DNA of 64,000 nucleotides from Clostridium pasteurianum DSM 525 = ATCC 6013 (GCF_000807255.1 NZ_CP009268.1:3378384-3442383); one strand, 5' to 3'. Counted from the first letter of the stretch, positions 35,456 to 43,715 are shown. The notes: generated from the letters alone by a model not told the origin. Translations and numbers: made by a program.

Positions 35456-38056
35456 ATGAAAATCAAAAGAAAATATTCATCAAAAAAACTACTTATTATT
35501 ATATTTGCGCTTTCAATAGTGTTTTCTCCAGTTTATTTTGCTCAACAAACTTTTGCAGATGATTTTCCTACAGATGCATTTCATCCACACGATGATATTC
35601 CACTCGATAAAAACAACCTTCAAAAGTCTATGAGCGTTTTCAGTGTTACTAAATTGGAGAATGGCATAAAATTGAATTTAGGTAATCAAAATGCCTTTAT
35701 ACGATTACTCACATCTGACATAGCCAAAATTTCACTTTTAAATAAGGGTGATTCTGAATACACCTCTCCAGGTATTGATAAAACAGATTGGAAAAAACCT
35801 AATTTCAGAGTAAAAGAAACAAGAAACAATATTGTCCTTATAACTGACAGTATAACTATCAACATTAAGAAAAGTCCTTTTGGCATAAGATATCTTGATA
35901 AAAATGGTAAAGTAATAAATGAAGATGCAAATCAAGGTATGGGCTACGAAAATGGTAAACCATATATATTTAAAAAAGCCGATAAAGATGAAAATTTTTA
36001 TGGTCTTGGAGAAAAAGCAGACGGTCTTAACAAGCGCGGTAAAACTGAAGCCATTTGGCATCAAGATCCGTTTCCTTATGAGTCAAGATATCTATATGAA
36101 GCTGTTCCATTTTTTATAGGTTTGAAAGATAAAAAAGCATATGGAATTCTATTTGATAACACATACCGCACATACTATGATTTTGCTAAAGAAAGTGATG
36201 ACTATTATTACTTTTATGCAGATGGAGGGAAACTAACCTATTATTTCTTTAATGGACCAAATATAAAAGACGTATTAGACCGCTATACTGATCTGACAGG
36301 TAAACTTAACCTTCCCCCAGAATGGGCTTTGGGATTTCAACAATCAAGCTGGTCATATAATCAGAAAGACGCTGAAGAAGTAGCTAAAACCTACCGCGAA
36401 AAAAATATTCCTGCAGACGGTATCATGTTTGATATAGGCTGGATGGATGACTATAAAGCTTTTACATGGGGAAAAAATGTTCCAGATCCCAATGGATTAA
36501 AAAATACTTTTGATAATCTCAATTTTAAACTTACAAACATATTTGATCCAGCTATTCGTGCAATACCAGGCTATTCTGTTTATGAGGATGGAACTAAAAA
36601 AGATCTTTGGGTAAAAAATCCTGATGGAAGTAACTTAATGGGAAAATTGTGGCCTTGGGATCTGTCTGGTGAACCTAATTCCGTTTATCCAAATTTTATG
36701 AGTCAAAAAACTCGTGACTGGTGGTCCATGCAGTATAAACCAATGTTCGATTCAGGCGTTGATGGTATTTGGAACGATGTTAATGAACCTGTAAGTTTTA
36801 TTGCAAAAGATCACTGGACACTGCCTCTTAATGCAGTTTTTCAGGATGACAATGGTAAGAAATATACTCACGAAGAAGTTCATAATATTTTTCCTCTTAT
36901 GGAGGAACAAGCGTCTTATAATGCCTTTAAGTATCTGAAACCTAACGTTCGTCCATTTATCTTATCAAGATCTGGATATACAGGCATTCAGCGTTATGCA
37001 GCCATATGGACTGGAGACAATCACAGCACTTGGGAGCACATGAAACTTTCTATATCAATGAACTCAAACATTGGACTTGCTGGTGCTCCTTTTGTAGGTA
37101 ATGACATCGGTGGATTTACAAAAAATATATTGGGAGGAGAAATCTGCACACCTGAGTTATTTGCCAGATGGGTTGAAATGGGTGCATTCCTTCCATTTGC
37201 CCGTGATCATTACAATAATGATGGCGATAGCCCTGGAGAAAAACAAAATATTAATAGGCAAGAACCATGGCAATTTGGTCAAGAAGTTGAAGATATAAGT
37301 AGAAAATATATCAACATGCGTTATGAACTTATGCCTTATTTACAAAACGCTTTCAAACAGGCTCATGAAACTGGTAATCTCATTCAACAGCCTCTAGTTT
37401 ATCAGTTTCAAAACGATCCAAATACGTACAACAATGAAGATCAGTTCATGTTTGGAGACTCAATAATGATTGCACCAATAGTTACTAAAGGGGCTACATC
37501 ACGTAGTATTTATCTTCCAAAAGATACAAAATGGGTGGACTACTGGACAGGTGAAAAGTATGATGGCGGCCAGACTATTACAAAACAAGCTGCTCTTGAT
37601 ACACTCCCTATATATGTAAGACAAGATTCTATTATTCCAAGACGTGAAGTTCAGCAATATGCTGGAGAAAAACCATTGAAAAATTTAATACTTGATACCT
37701 ATCTTGATCATGATGCATCATACAGCTATTATCAAGATGATGGAAGTACAGAAAATTACAAGAAAGGTCAATTCAATGTGACTGACTTCAATATTGAGAA
37801 GAAAAGTAATCACATTGAGTTTGAACAGAACAAAAAAACTCAAAAATATAAATCTGACATTGAGTCCTATACGCTGAAACTCAATAAGTCAGTAGATCCC
37901 AAAAATGTACAAGCAGCTAACAATAAATATGAAAAAGTAAGCAGTTTAGATAAATTGAATAACAAGAAAAGCGGCTACTATTTTGACAATAATACCAATA
38001 CTCTTTACGTAAAAATACCTGTAAATGAGAATCACAAAGTAAGAATTCAACAATAA
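35456..38056 (+). CDS. Exported GH31 alpha-glucosidase
   Basis: The 866-residue protein starts with a Sec signal peptide (KRKYSSKK, then LLIIIFALSIVFSPVYFA, cleavage probably near QQTFA-DD). A GH31 N-terminal beta domain, the (beta/alpha)8 barrel and C-terminal beta domains follow. The nucleophile is Asp441 in GIWNDVNEP and the acid/base Asp521 in WTGDNHS. It should release glucose from the non-reducing ends of alpha-glucans or oligosaccharides outside the cell. No cell-wall anchor is seen, so it may be secreted. It lies behind operator O4 and is followed by its own terminator. GGGAGTG precedes the ATG. Confidence 0.93.
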   Translation: MKIKRKYSSKKLLIIIFALSIVFSPVYFAQQTFADDFPTDAFHPHDDIPLDKNNLQKSMSVFSVTKLENGIKLNLGNQNAFIRLLTSDIAKISLLNKGDSEYTSPGIDKTDWKKPNFRVKETRNNIVLITDSITINIKKSPFGIRYLDKNGKVINEDANQGMGYENGKPYIFKKADKDENFYGLGEKADGLNKRGKTEAIWHQDPFPYESRYLYEAVPFFIGLKDKKAYGILFDNTYRTYYDFAKESDDYYYFYADGGKLTYYFFNGPNIKDVLDRYTDLTGKLNLPPEWALGFQQSSWSYNQKDAEEVAKTYREKNIPADGIMFDIGWMDDYKAFTWGKNVPDPNGLKNTFDNLNFKLTNIFDPAIRAIPGYSVYEDGTKKDLWVKNPDGSNLMGKLWPWDLSGEPNSVYPNFMSQKTRDWWSMQYKPMFDSGVDGIWNDVNEPVSFIAKDHWTLPLNAVFQDDNGKKYTHEEVHNIFPLMEEQASYNAFKYLKPNVRPFILSRSGYTGIQRYAAIWTGDNHSTWEHMKLSISMNSNIGLAGAPFVGNDIGGFTKNILGGEICTPELFARWVEMGAFLPFARDHYNNDGDSPGEKQNINRQEPWQFGQEVEDISRKYINMRYELMPYLQNAFKQAHETGNLIQQPLVYQFQNDPNTYNNEDQFMFGDSIMIAPIVTKGATSRSIYLPKDTKWVDYWTGEKYDGGQTITKQAALDTLPIYVRQDSIIPRREVQQYAGEKPLKNLILDTYLDHDASYSYYQDDGSTENYKKGQFNVTDFNIEKKSNHIEFEQNKKTQKYKSDIESYTLKLNKSVDPKNVQAANNKYEKVSSLDKLNNKKSGYYFDNNTNTLYVKIPVNENHKVRIQQ

Positions 38057-38130
38057 ATATAAGAATTTATTACAAAACTTAAGCACCTATAAATTATTAT
38101 GTACTGACCCCCCTTATAAATTATATAATG

Positions 38131-38180
38131 AAAGTACACAATTATTGCAAAATAAAAATGCATAAAATTGTGTACTTTTT
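38131..38180 (+). terminator. Terminator of exported GH31 gene
   Basis: AAAGTACACAATT (38131-38143) pairs with AATTGTGTACTTT (38166-38178), and a run of T follows. It starts 75 bases past the GH31 stop codon. Confidence 0.8.
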
Positions 38181-38239
38181 CTTTGAACTAAGCTGTATAT
38201 TTTATCATTATTTTTTCAACTTTAGTGTTTGTATACCTA

Positions 38240-38476
38240 TTACCTTACATCAATATTATTTGCAATAATAATTGCAAAGACATTTATCCTTTCATAAGAA
38301 TCATTAATTAAAGGAACTTGAAAGCAGTATTGTTTATGCCTTTTAAAATATTCTACTTCTTTTATATACTTATATATTTTATCAGCTATATTTTTTTCAC
38401 CTTCGGTACCATTAACACTAGGTATATTAACTAAATCTAAACTCAATTTTTCTATTTCTTCAGCTAAATTATTCAC
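38240..38476 (-). pseudogene. RocB-like peptidase remnant (N-terminal 78 residues)
   Basis: The 78-residue reading matches the start of RocB/M20-type arginine-utilisation proteins (VNIPSVNGTEGEKNIADKIYKYI; the later RINVFAIII). Full proteins are near 550 residues, and the zinc-binding and catalytic parts are absent. The reading ends at a stop and is followed within 60 bases by the GH31 terminator, so the rest was deleted. It lies 29 bases after the deiminase-family gene, which suggests an arginine-related pair before decay. Confidence 0.75.
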
Positions 38477-38505
38477 TTAACATCACCTCATATTAAATAA
38501 AATAA

Positions 38506-39357
38506 TTATATTCTCTTAAGTGGAAAAGTCATACAATGAGGTCCTCCACCACTTTTAAGTATTTCTTCTAGTTCTAGTTCTATCACCTTAATTCCACAAT
38601 CCTTTAGTTTTTTATTTACTTTAGTATTTGATTTGAGGGATATTACTCTTCTATTTCCCAATGCCTGTAGATTGCAATGATGCTCAAAAACACCTTCTTG
38701 AGGTATATCAATCAATTCAAACTCTTTTTCTTCTAATATACGAAGGAAATGATCTGGTAGAGCTGACTTACATGCTACTGCTATTTTCTCATCTACAATA
38801 TTAAAGCACATATCTAAATGAAGATTTTCTTCTGCACATTTTATAGGGATTATATTATATCCAAATTTACCGATTTGATCTCTTATTTCTCCTATAGCAG
38901 TTTCATCTGTTCTGGCAATAACACCTATTGCTAAAGTATTATCATCTAAAAACCAAAAGTCTCCACCTTCAAAATAACCTTTACTCACCTTTGCAACACA
39001 AGGTACTCCCAATTCTTTCATTTTCTTTTTATATGCTTCTGTTTCACCATATCTAATTGGTTTTTTAAAATTTCCTAAAATATATCCTTCTCTTATGCAG
39101 GCACCAAAATCCCTTGCAAACACTTCATTTGTAAGATTCTCTTCCGGCTCCATTAAAACTACTTCAACACCATTTTCTTCATAGGCCTTTATTAAATCTT
39201 TATGTTCTTTAATACACTTTTCTATATTTAGACCATTATTTTCTTTAATCCACTTCTCAGCTATAACATTAATAGGCTGAAGTTTCATATAATCAGGTGA
39301 ACAAAGTAGTACTTTCTTTAATATACCAGTTGAGTTTTTTACAAAAAATTTATTCAT
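38506..39357 (-). CDS. Arginine deiminase/dimethylargininase family hydrolase
   Basis: The 283-residue protein belongs to the guanidino-group-modifying (pentein) superfamily. Visible motifs are FARDFG, KGYFEGGDFWFLDD, the catalytic histidine in HLDMCFNIV and the catalytic cysteine in GGGPHCMTFPL near the C-terminus. It is shorter than classical arginine deiminase (about 410 residues) and closer to dimethylarginine dimethylaminohydrolase-like proteins. It should hydrolyse the guanidinium carbon of arginine or a derivative. The ATG at 39357 follows GGGAGAT. A truncated RocB-like gene follows it. The precise substrate is not determined by the sequence. Confidence 0.85.
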   Translation of the reverse strand: MNKFFVKNSTGILKKVLLCSPDYMKLQPINVIAEKWIKENNGLNIEKCIKEHKDLIKAYEENGVEVVLMEPEENLTNEVFARDFGACIREGYILGNFKKPIRYGETEAYKKKMKELGVPCVAKVSKGYFEGGDFWFLDDNTLAIGVIARTDETAIGEIRDQIGKFGYNIIPIKCAEENLHLDMCFNIVDEKIAVACKSALPDHFLRILEEKEFELIDIPQEGVFEHHCNLQALGNRRVISLKSNTKVNKKLKDCGIKVIELELEEILKSGGGPHCMTFPLKRI

Positions 39358-39511
39358 ATAATATCTCCCAATTTCATATAATATATTTCTTAAAGTTTAA
39401 AAAATTTAAGTGTATTTAATAGTTTCATGACTAAAAAATAAATTCATAATAATATATGAACTTCTGAAATAAATTATATAACAAATAAAAAGTAAAGTAA
39501 TTTTTTATACT

Positions 39512-39812
39512 TTATTTACTCTCAATAACTGCCAAAGCAACAGCCCCCATTACTCCTGCATCATCTGTTCCAAGTGCTGCAGTAATAATCTTACAGGATT
39601 CTGCCATGGCTTTAAAACATATTGTATTTACTACTTCTTTTATCTTGTTAAATACAATGTCTCCGCCCTTTGAAACTCCTCCTCCTATGATAACCATCTC
39701 AGGATCAAATATCGCTATCATATTGGCAACACATATTCCCAAATAGTTAAGGCTTGTATCTAAAATTCTAGAAGCCACTGCATCTCCTTGTTTAGCTGCT
39801 TGAAACACTTCA
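39512..39812 (-). pseudogene. ROK kinase C-terminal fragment
   Basis: About 300 bases match the 3' end of the ROK kinase gene at 57819-58116 with roughly 95% identity (about 16 substitutions and a 3-base insertion). The encoded piece covers the last 99 or so residues (AAKQGDAVASRILDTSLNYLG, DPEMVIIGGGVSKGGD). The N-terminal ATP and sugar sites are missing. Homology stops abruptly at CTTCA (39812), where a LevR-derived piece begins. An open frame of 116 residues spans the junction but starts in out-of-frame LevR DNA, so a functional product is unlikely. Confidence 0.9.
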
Positions 39813-40202
39813 GCAGTTTTCATTTGCAATAGCTTGAATACTGCTGGCCGTTGTATTTCCATGAGCTATAATTAACCCTTGAAGTTCTATATTTTCCTCA
39901 ATATACTCTTGAAAAAATATAGTATTCATAATATCCAAACATCTAGATAACCCAGTTACAATTGTTCCCAATTCTTCTCTAAGCTTTATAACTATGAATA
40001 AGCTCTCGGAGATACACCTTTTAAAAAATTTATTACTCTTTTAAAATCCAGTTTAATTATCATATCATCCTGTAGTATCAGCACTAAACATAACATTAAT
40101 TCCATAGATTCTCCAGTACAGTGAATACCATAACGTTTTATAATTTTCACAAATTTTTGCATATAGCTTTCTCTCACAAATATATTTTCATCTAAAAATA
40201 AG
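39813..40202 (-). pseudogene. LevR internal fragment, near-identical to 51158-51548
   Basis: These 390 bases match the middle of the LevR-type gene (51158-51548) with about 7 differences, roughly 98% identity. One is a 1-base deletion near 39995 that breaks the frame. The piece covers the end of the first regulatory domain and the start of the EIIA-like domain. It is joined on the left to ROK-derived and on the right to SNF2-derived DNA. The high identity indicates recent duplication or gene conversion. Confidence 0.92.
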
Positions 40203-40299
40203 AGGAAATTAAATCATTATCTATGATTCTCATCCCCTTAGAGTGATTTTTCCCGTTAATCTGTTCATTGAATGTTTGTAGTAATAAATTTCTATCCAT
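40192..40299 (-). pseudogene. SNF2 helicase N-terminal fragment
   Basis: The ATG at 40299 opens a 35-codon reading that begins MDRNLLLQTFNEQINGKNHS. It matches the first residues of the SNF2 protein at 21383 (MDKNLLMQIFNEQITGKNHS) and stays similar through DNDLISS, then hits a stop in LevR-derived DNA. The ribosome site (AAGGTGATAC) is also conserved. Base identity is only about 75-80%, so it derives from a diverged paralog and not from a recent copy of the local gene. Confidence 0.88.
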
Positions 40300-40316
40300 T
40301 GTATCACCTTAGTAAT

Positions 40317-40781
40317 TTATTTGCTGATTCTATCGGCTATGCAAGAAGCTGCATAGGAATAGGGCTTAATCTGATATTTATATCTCGTTCCTGTAATCCA
40401 CCCAGTAATCTCGCTGATCAATTCAAATGTTTTACCATTTTTATTAGTTCCAATATCCACATGAATTTCTATATCTTCCTTTATATTAGCTTTCTCAAAG
40501 CTTTTAGAAAGTTTTGAAGCAAGCTCTATAAGTGCAGTTTCATAATATATCTTTTGTCTAACATTAGTTATCTTAGGAACATACTTTATTTCATAAAAGA
40601 AAATACCACCTCTGCCAATTCTATGAACTGCTACAACTACCACTACTTTAGTCAAACTTCTATTCTGAGAATCTATTCCAACAGTGATTTTGTATTTATA
40701 ATTCTTGTCGCTTAATATGAAACCTTTTATGCAATTTACCATTTCATTAACAGAAACATTACCAAAGGTCTTGCCATACAT
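40317..40781 (-). CDS. ykuK: YkuK family RNase H-like protein
   Basis: The 154-residue protein matches the YkuK (former DUF458) family with a ribonuclease H-like fold. Typical stretches are YKYKITVGIDSQNRSLTKVVVVVAVHRIGRGG and EIHVDIGTNKNGKT. The conserved acidic residues of the fold are Asp in GIDSQ and Asp in HVDIG. The function is unknown; some members are linked to spores or stress. I use the ATG at 40781 after AGGAGG (9 bases); a longer frame to 40823 runs through that site. It stops 17 bases before the SNF2 fragment, so an SNF2 paralog probably once followed it. Confidence 0.88.
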   Translation of the reverse strand: MYGKTFGNVSVNEMVNCIKGFILSDKNYKYKITVGIDSQNRSLTKVVVVVAVHRIGRGGIFFYEIKYVPKITNVRQKIYYETALIELASKLSKSFEKANIKEDIEIHVDIGTNKNGKTFELISEITGWITGTRYKYQIKPYSYAASCIADRISK

Positions 40782-41140
40782 TACTGTAAACCTCCTAAAA
40801 ATATTTTTTAGAAATTTCTCCATATTAATTTTTGCAACAAATTATTAAATAATCTTTTAATAAATATACTATGAATTATTGGTATATTTGTTTCATTCAC
40901 TTATAACTAGATACTCTAAGCATATTCAAATAAATAACTATCGGTATCTTTTACTTACTATTTGTTTTCATACGCCTTATTTTTATTTTTTATCTATAAT
41001 ATTTATTATACTTTTTTAAATATTTACTGCCTATAGTCTAAATTATACCATTAATTTGCTCAATACTAGTAAAACTTAACTTAAAAAGGAGCTATCTCAA
41101 AATAAATATTTGTTAAATTTGAGAACGGCCTCATTTAATC
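40782..41140. other. Intergenic region without recognised gene
   Basis: This AT-rich stretch contains the YkuK ribosome site and promoter area. It also has a 24-base sequence at 40918-40941 that recurs (one mismatch) at 7335-7358, and a weak inverted repeat near 41094-41131 (CTCAAAATAAA / TTTGAG). I see nothing else. Confidence 0.4.
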
Positions 41141-41327
41141 ATTGAAGCAAGTTCTTAATTCAGGTGGGGATTCTTTTACCCCATCTGAATTTTAGAACTG
41201 CAAATACATGGCTTACTTGGCGTTGAACTCCCACTTGAAGAAAAGCAGAGAACCAAAATCTTTTTTTGATTTTGTGTGAATCGCTTTCGCTGTGTGCGTG
41301 GGAGACTTACACCAAGTTAGTCAGGTT
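41141..41327 (+). repeat. R1 repeat, copy D (187 bp, one module)
   Basis: This is the cleanest one-module copy. It begins ATTGAAGCAAG. Stem 1 is GTTCTTAATTCAGGTGGGG with CCCCATCTGAATTTTAGAAC around ATTCTTTTA. GAACTCCCACTTGAA follows, then the module AGAGAACC...GTGTGCGTGG, and the end is CCAAGTTAGTCAGGTT. It lies between the AraC terminator and ykuK. Confidence 0.88.
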
Positions 41328-41368
41328 AAAAATCAGCTTTTTACATATCCTTAATAATAGAATATGTA

Positions 41369-41408
41369 AAAAGCTGTGTAACAATGCATATATACATTGT
41401 TACACAGC
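41369..41408 (-). terminator. Terminator of AraC gene
   Basis: GCTGTGTAACAATG (41373-41386) pairs with CATTGTTACACAGC (41395-41408). On the minus strand the stem is followed by TTTTTAC. It begins 11 bases past the araC-family stop codon. Confidence 0.85.
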
Positions 41409-41418
41409 CCCTATAATA

Positions 41419-42267
41419 CTATTTTACAGTCTTTCTATACTCCATGGGTGCACAACCCTTTAAATCTTTAAATACCCGATTAAAGCTTTTAACACTATTA
41501 AAACCTGATTTATATGCCACCTCTATAATAGAGTCCTCTTTATCCATTAGATACCATTCAGCCTTGGTTATTCTAAAATTATTGAGATAATCTAAAAAAG
41601 TCATACCAGCATTCTCCTTGAAGAATCTTGTAAAATAATATTTACTGAAACCCGCTACTTTTGCAATTTGATTCAGATCAATATGTTTTTCATAATTTTT
41701 CTCCACATACTGAAATACCCTGTCAAGTTTTTGTAATTTTTCTCTTTGTCTGCTCTTCTCTTCTAAAGAATACTCAATTTTAGGCATGTATCTAAGTAAT
41801 ATACCTGCCAAATCATATAAACGTGCCTTTAAGATAAGCTTATATCCCTCTTTAGCTTCACTGTTTTCATGAATAAGTTCCTTTATTTGCTTTTCCATTA
41901 GCCCATGAATTTCACTTTCCTTTGTAAAGTACTGAGATTTAATAAACATTAATTTTATAGCCCTAGTATCCTTTGTTCTAGAAAGGAAATTGTCATATAT
42001 GGACATCCTAAATTGTATAACTGCTCTTTTACTGAATTCCATTTGTTTAAAAAAATAATGTACTTCTCCTGAACCTATAATAAGTATATCTCCAACTTTA
42101 AGTTTATATATATGGCTGCCTACCCCAACTTTAATGCTACCTTCTACAATATATATAATTTCAATATCTTCATGCCAATGATGGGGCGTACTCATATATC
42201 CATCATTAAAAAACAGTCTAAAAGGAAAATCCGGTTCCAATACAGTTTTTTCAAGGCTCCCCTGCAT
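41419..42267 (-). CDS. AraC-family transcriptional regulator
   Basis: The 282-residue protein has an N-terminal cupin sugar-sensing domain (HHWHEDIEIIYIVEGSIKVGVG, about residues 25-70) and two C-terminal AraC helix-turn-helix motifs (IDLNQIAKVAGFSKYYFTRFFKE; SIIEVAYKSGFNSVKSFNRVFK). It starts with ATG at 42267 seven bases after GGAGGAG; an in-frame TTG is 12 bases earlier. It precedes no gene on its strand before the terminator and follows the isomerase gene, so it is probably the regulator of that sugar locus. A shared upstream module at 43748 and 49541 is a candidate target. Confidence 0.9.
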   Translation of the reverse strand: MQGSLEKTVLEPDFPFRLFFNDGYMSTPHHWHEDIEIIYIVEGSIKVGVGSHIYKLKVGDILIIGSGEVHYFFKQMEFSKRAVIQFRMSIYDNFLSRTKDTRAIKLMFIKSQYFTKESEIHGLMEKQIKELIHENSEAKEGYKLILKARLYDLAGILLRYMPKIEYSLEEKSRQREKLQKLDRVFQYVEKNYEKHIDLNQIAKVAGFSKYYFTRFFKENAGMTFLDYLNNFRITKAEWYLMDKEDSIIEVAYKSGFNSVKSFNRVFKDLKGCAPMEYRKTVK

Positions 42268-42403
42268 AGTCTCCTCCAAAAATTTTTATTATAATTCCAT
42301 TTTAGTACTCTTTTTAACTGATTCATAGATATTGCATATAATTTCTTGAGTTTTTATTGCTTACTTACCTGTAATATCAAGCTGTATTCCTAAATTTAAG
42401 GCA

Positions 42404-43327
42404 TCATACCAATTTTTTGAGATATTCTATCCCCAAAGATAAACCTTTCTTCACCTTTTCTTCGCTGCCTTCATAAAGTGGATCTTCATGTTCAATACTT
42501 ATGACATCATCGTAACCTATTTCTCTTAATTCATTTACAAAGTTCTTCCAATCAATCTGTCCAAGACCCGGCATTCTATATCTCCAGTAGCCAGAATCTT
42601 CAAAGCTAAAATTTAGCTGTTTATTATATACACCATAGGCTTTTAATCTGTCTTCAAACACTTCAGCATCCTTTGCATGAGTATGGAATATTCTATCCTT
42701 AAATTCTTTAATGGGACTGATATAATCCATAAGCATTGAATGTAGATGAGATGGATCATAATTTAACCCAAAGTTCTTATTTGGAACTCTTTTAAATATT
42801 TCTCGCCATAGTTCAGGTGAATAAGATATGGTTCCTGGTATTCCTTTAATTTGCCAGCCAGGCATTGCGCAGTTTTCAATTATTACTTTTATTCCCCTAT
42901 CCTCAGCATACTTAACTAAATCACTAAACACTACCTGAAATTCATCAAGGTTTTCCTCTATAGTTTTATCTATATCTCTTCCAATAAAAGTTCCCACTGC
43001 TGGAACTCCAAGCAGCACTGCAGCATCAACACATTTTTTAAAATGATTATTTATCTTATTTCTTTTATTTATGTCATGATCTAAATTGTTATCATAGTAA
43101 GCTAGTGAAGAAATTGTCAGCCCATATTCTCTAAAATATTCCTTGATTTCCTCAGCTTCTTTTTGAGTAAAATTGTCTACGTCTATGTCACAGCTTGAAT
43201 AGTCTCTGCTATTAGATGCTGGCCAGCAGGCAATTTCAAGTGACTTAAATCCTTGTTCACTTGCCCATTTTGCTTTCTCCTTAAGTGGTATACTTCCAAG
43301 ACTTACTGTTAACAAACCAATATACAT
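42404..43327 (-). CDS. Sugar phosphate isomerase/epimerase (xylose isomerase-like TIM barrel)
   Basis: The 307-residue protein is a single TIM barrel of the AP-endonuclease-2/xylose-isomerase-like family. Metal-binding and active-site stretches are visible: VIIENCAMPGWQ (Glu), NFGLNYDPSHLHSM (Asp, His), IFHTHAKDAE (His) and VISIEHEDP (Glu). Such enzymes epimerise or isomerise keto sugars or inositol-type compounds. It lies downstream of remnants of a second isomerase and of a Gfo/Idh dehydrogenase, with which such genes often pair. GGGGGGAG lies before the ATG. The substrate is unknown. Confidence 0.88.
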   Translation of the reverse strand: MYIGLLTVSLGSIPLKEKAKWASEQGFKSLEIACWPASNSRDYSSCDIDVDNFTQKEAEEIKEYFREYGLTISSLAYYDNNLDHDINKRNKINNHFKKCVDAAVLLGVPAVGTFIGRDIDKTIEENLDEFQVVFSDLVKYAEDRGIKVIIENCAMPGWQIKGIPGTISYSPELWREIFKRVPNKNFGLNYDPSHLHSMLMDYISPIKEFKDRIFHTHAKDAEVFEDRLKAYGVYNKQLNFSFEDSGYWRYRMPGLGQIDWKNFVNELREIGYDDVISIEHEDPLYEGSEEKVKKGLSLGIEYLKKLV

Positions 43328-43345
43328 ATTAAAACACTCCCCCCA

Positions 43346-43459
43346 TTAATTTTTTAAATTTTTATAACCTATTTCTGCTGATTTTCTTATTGCGCTCTTG
43401 AAATCCGCAGCTCTTTTATCATTTATACTGTATAATTGCAGTCCTATTGATAAGCACAT
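43346..43459 (-). pseudogene. Second isomerase/epimerase, N-terminal 37-residue remnant
   Basis: An ATG at 43459 opens 37 codons whose product (LSIGLQLYSINDKRAADF, then IRKSAEIGYKNL) is the typical N-terminus of xylose-isomerase-like sugar epimerases. It ends at a stop directly before the ribosome site of the intact isomerase. The intact gene has a different N-terminus (MYIGLLTVSLGSIPLKEK), so this is a separate, deleted paralog. It is too short to be functional. Confidence 0.75.
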
Positions 43460-43481
43460 AAAAATACATTTTCTCTATATT

Positions 43482-43676
43482 CTAATTATTCAGGTAAACT
43501 GGTTCTCCACTTTTAGCTGATTCGTATAATCTGCTGAACTTCTCTCCATTTATTCTAAGACCCTCTACCATATCTGCTCCACCTTCTATTCCGCAAAGAG
43601 ATGTTTGAGCTTCTCCAACATCCAGGCTATTTATTGCCCAACTGGATTCCAGAACTATAGTTGCTCCATTTTCCAT
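43482..43676 (-). pseudogene. Gfo/Idh/MocA oxidoreductase, C-terminal fragment
   Basis: The 64-residue reading matches the C-terminal end of Gfo/Idh family dehydrogenases (ENGATIVLESSWAIN, YLNN end). The whole NAD-binding Rossmann domain and catalytic EKP region are missing. The break coincides with an R2 half element starting at 43681. The next genes downstream are isomerases, the usual partners of such dehydrogenases, so a catabolic operon has been cut here. Confidence 0.8.
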
Positions 43677-43680
43677 AGAA

Positions 43681-43715
43681 GTTGGGAGTATTACGGATGG
43701 TAGTCATCGGATAAA
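43681..43715 (+). repeat. R2 element, right half (copy c)
   Basis: GTTGGGAGTATTACGGATGG followed by TAGTCATCGGATAAAA matches the right half of R2-a with about 5 differences in 37 bases. The left half (GTTATCCAGAGAC) is missing. It directly abuts the broken end of the Gfo/Idh fragment. Confidence 0.65.

Noticed and set aside
39512-39862. 116-residue reading as a short ROK protein
   Set aside because: It begins in out-of-frame LevR DNA and lacks the ATP and sugar sites; it is a fusion of fragments.
39992-40177. 61-residue reading as a gene
   Set aside because: It is an internal slice of LevR, about 98% identical to 51360-51545, cut off by a frameshift.
9858-41327. R1 copies as a CRISPR array
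   Set aside because: The copies are dispersed over 31 kb, are 131-230 bases long and lack regular spacers.
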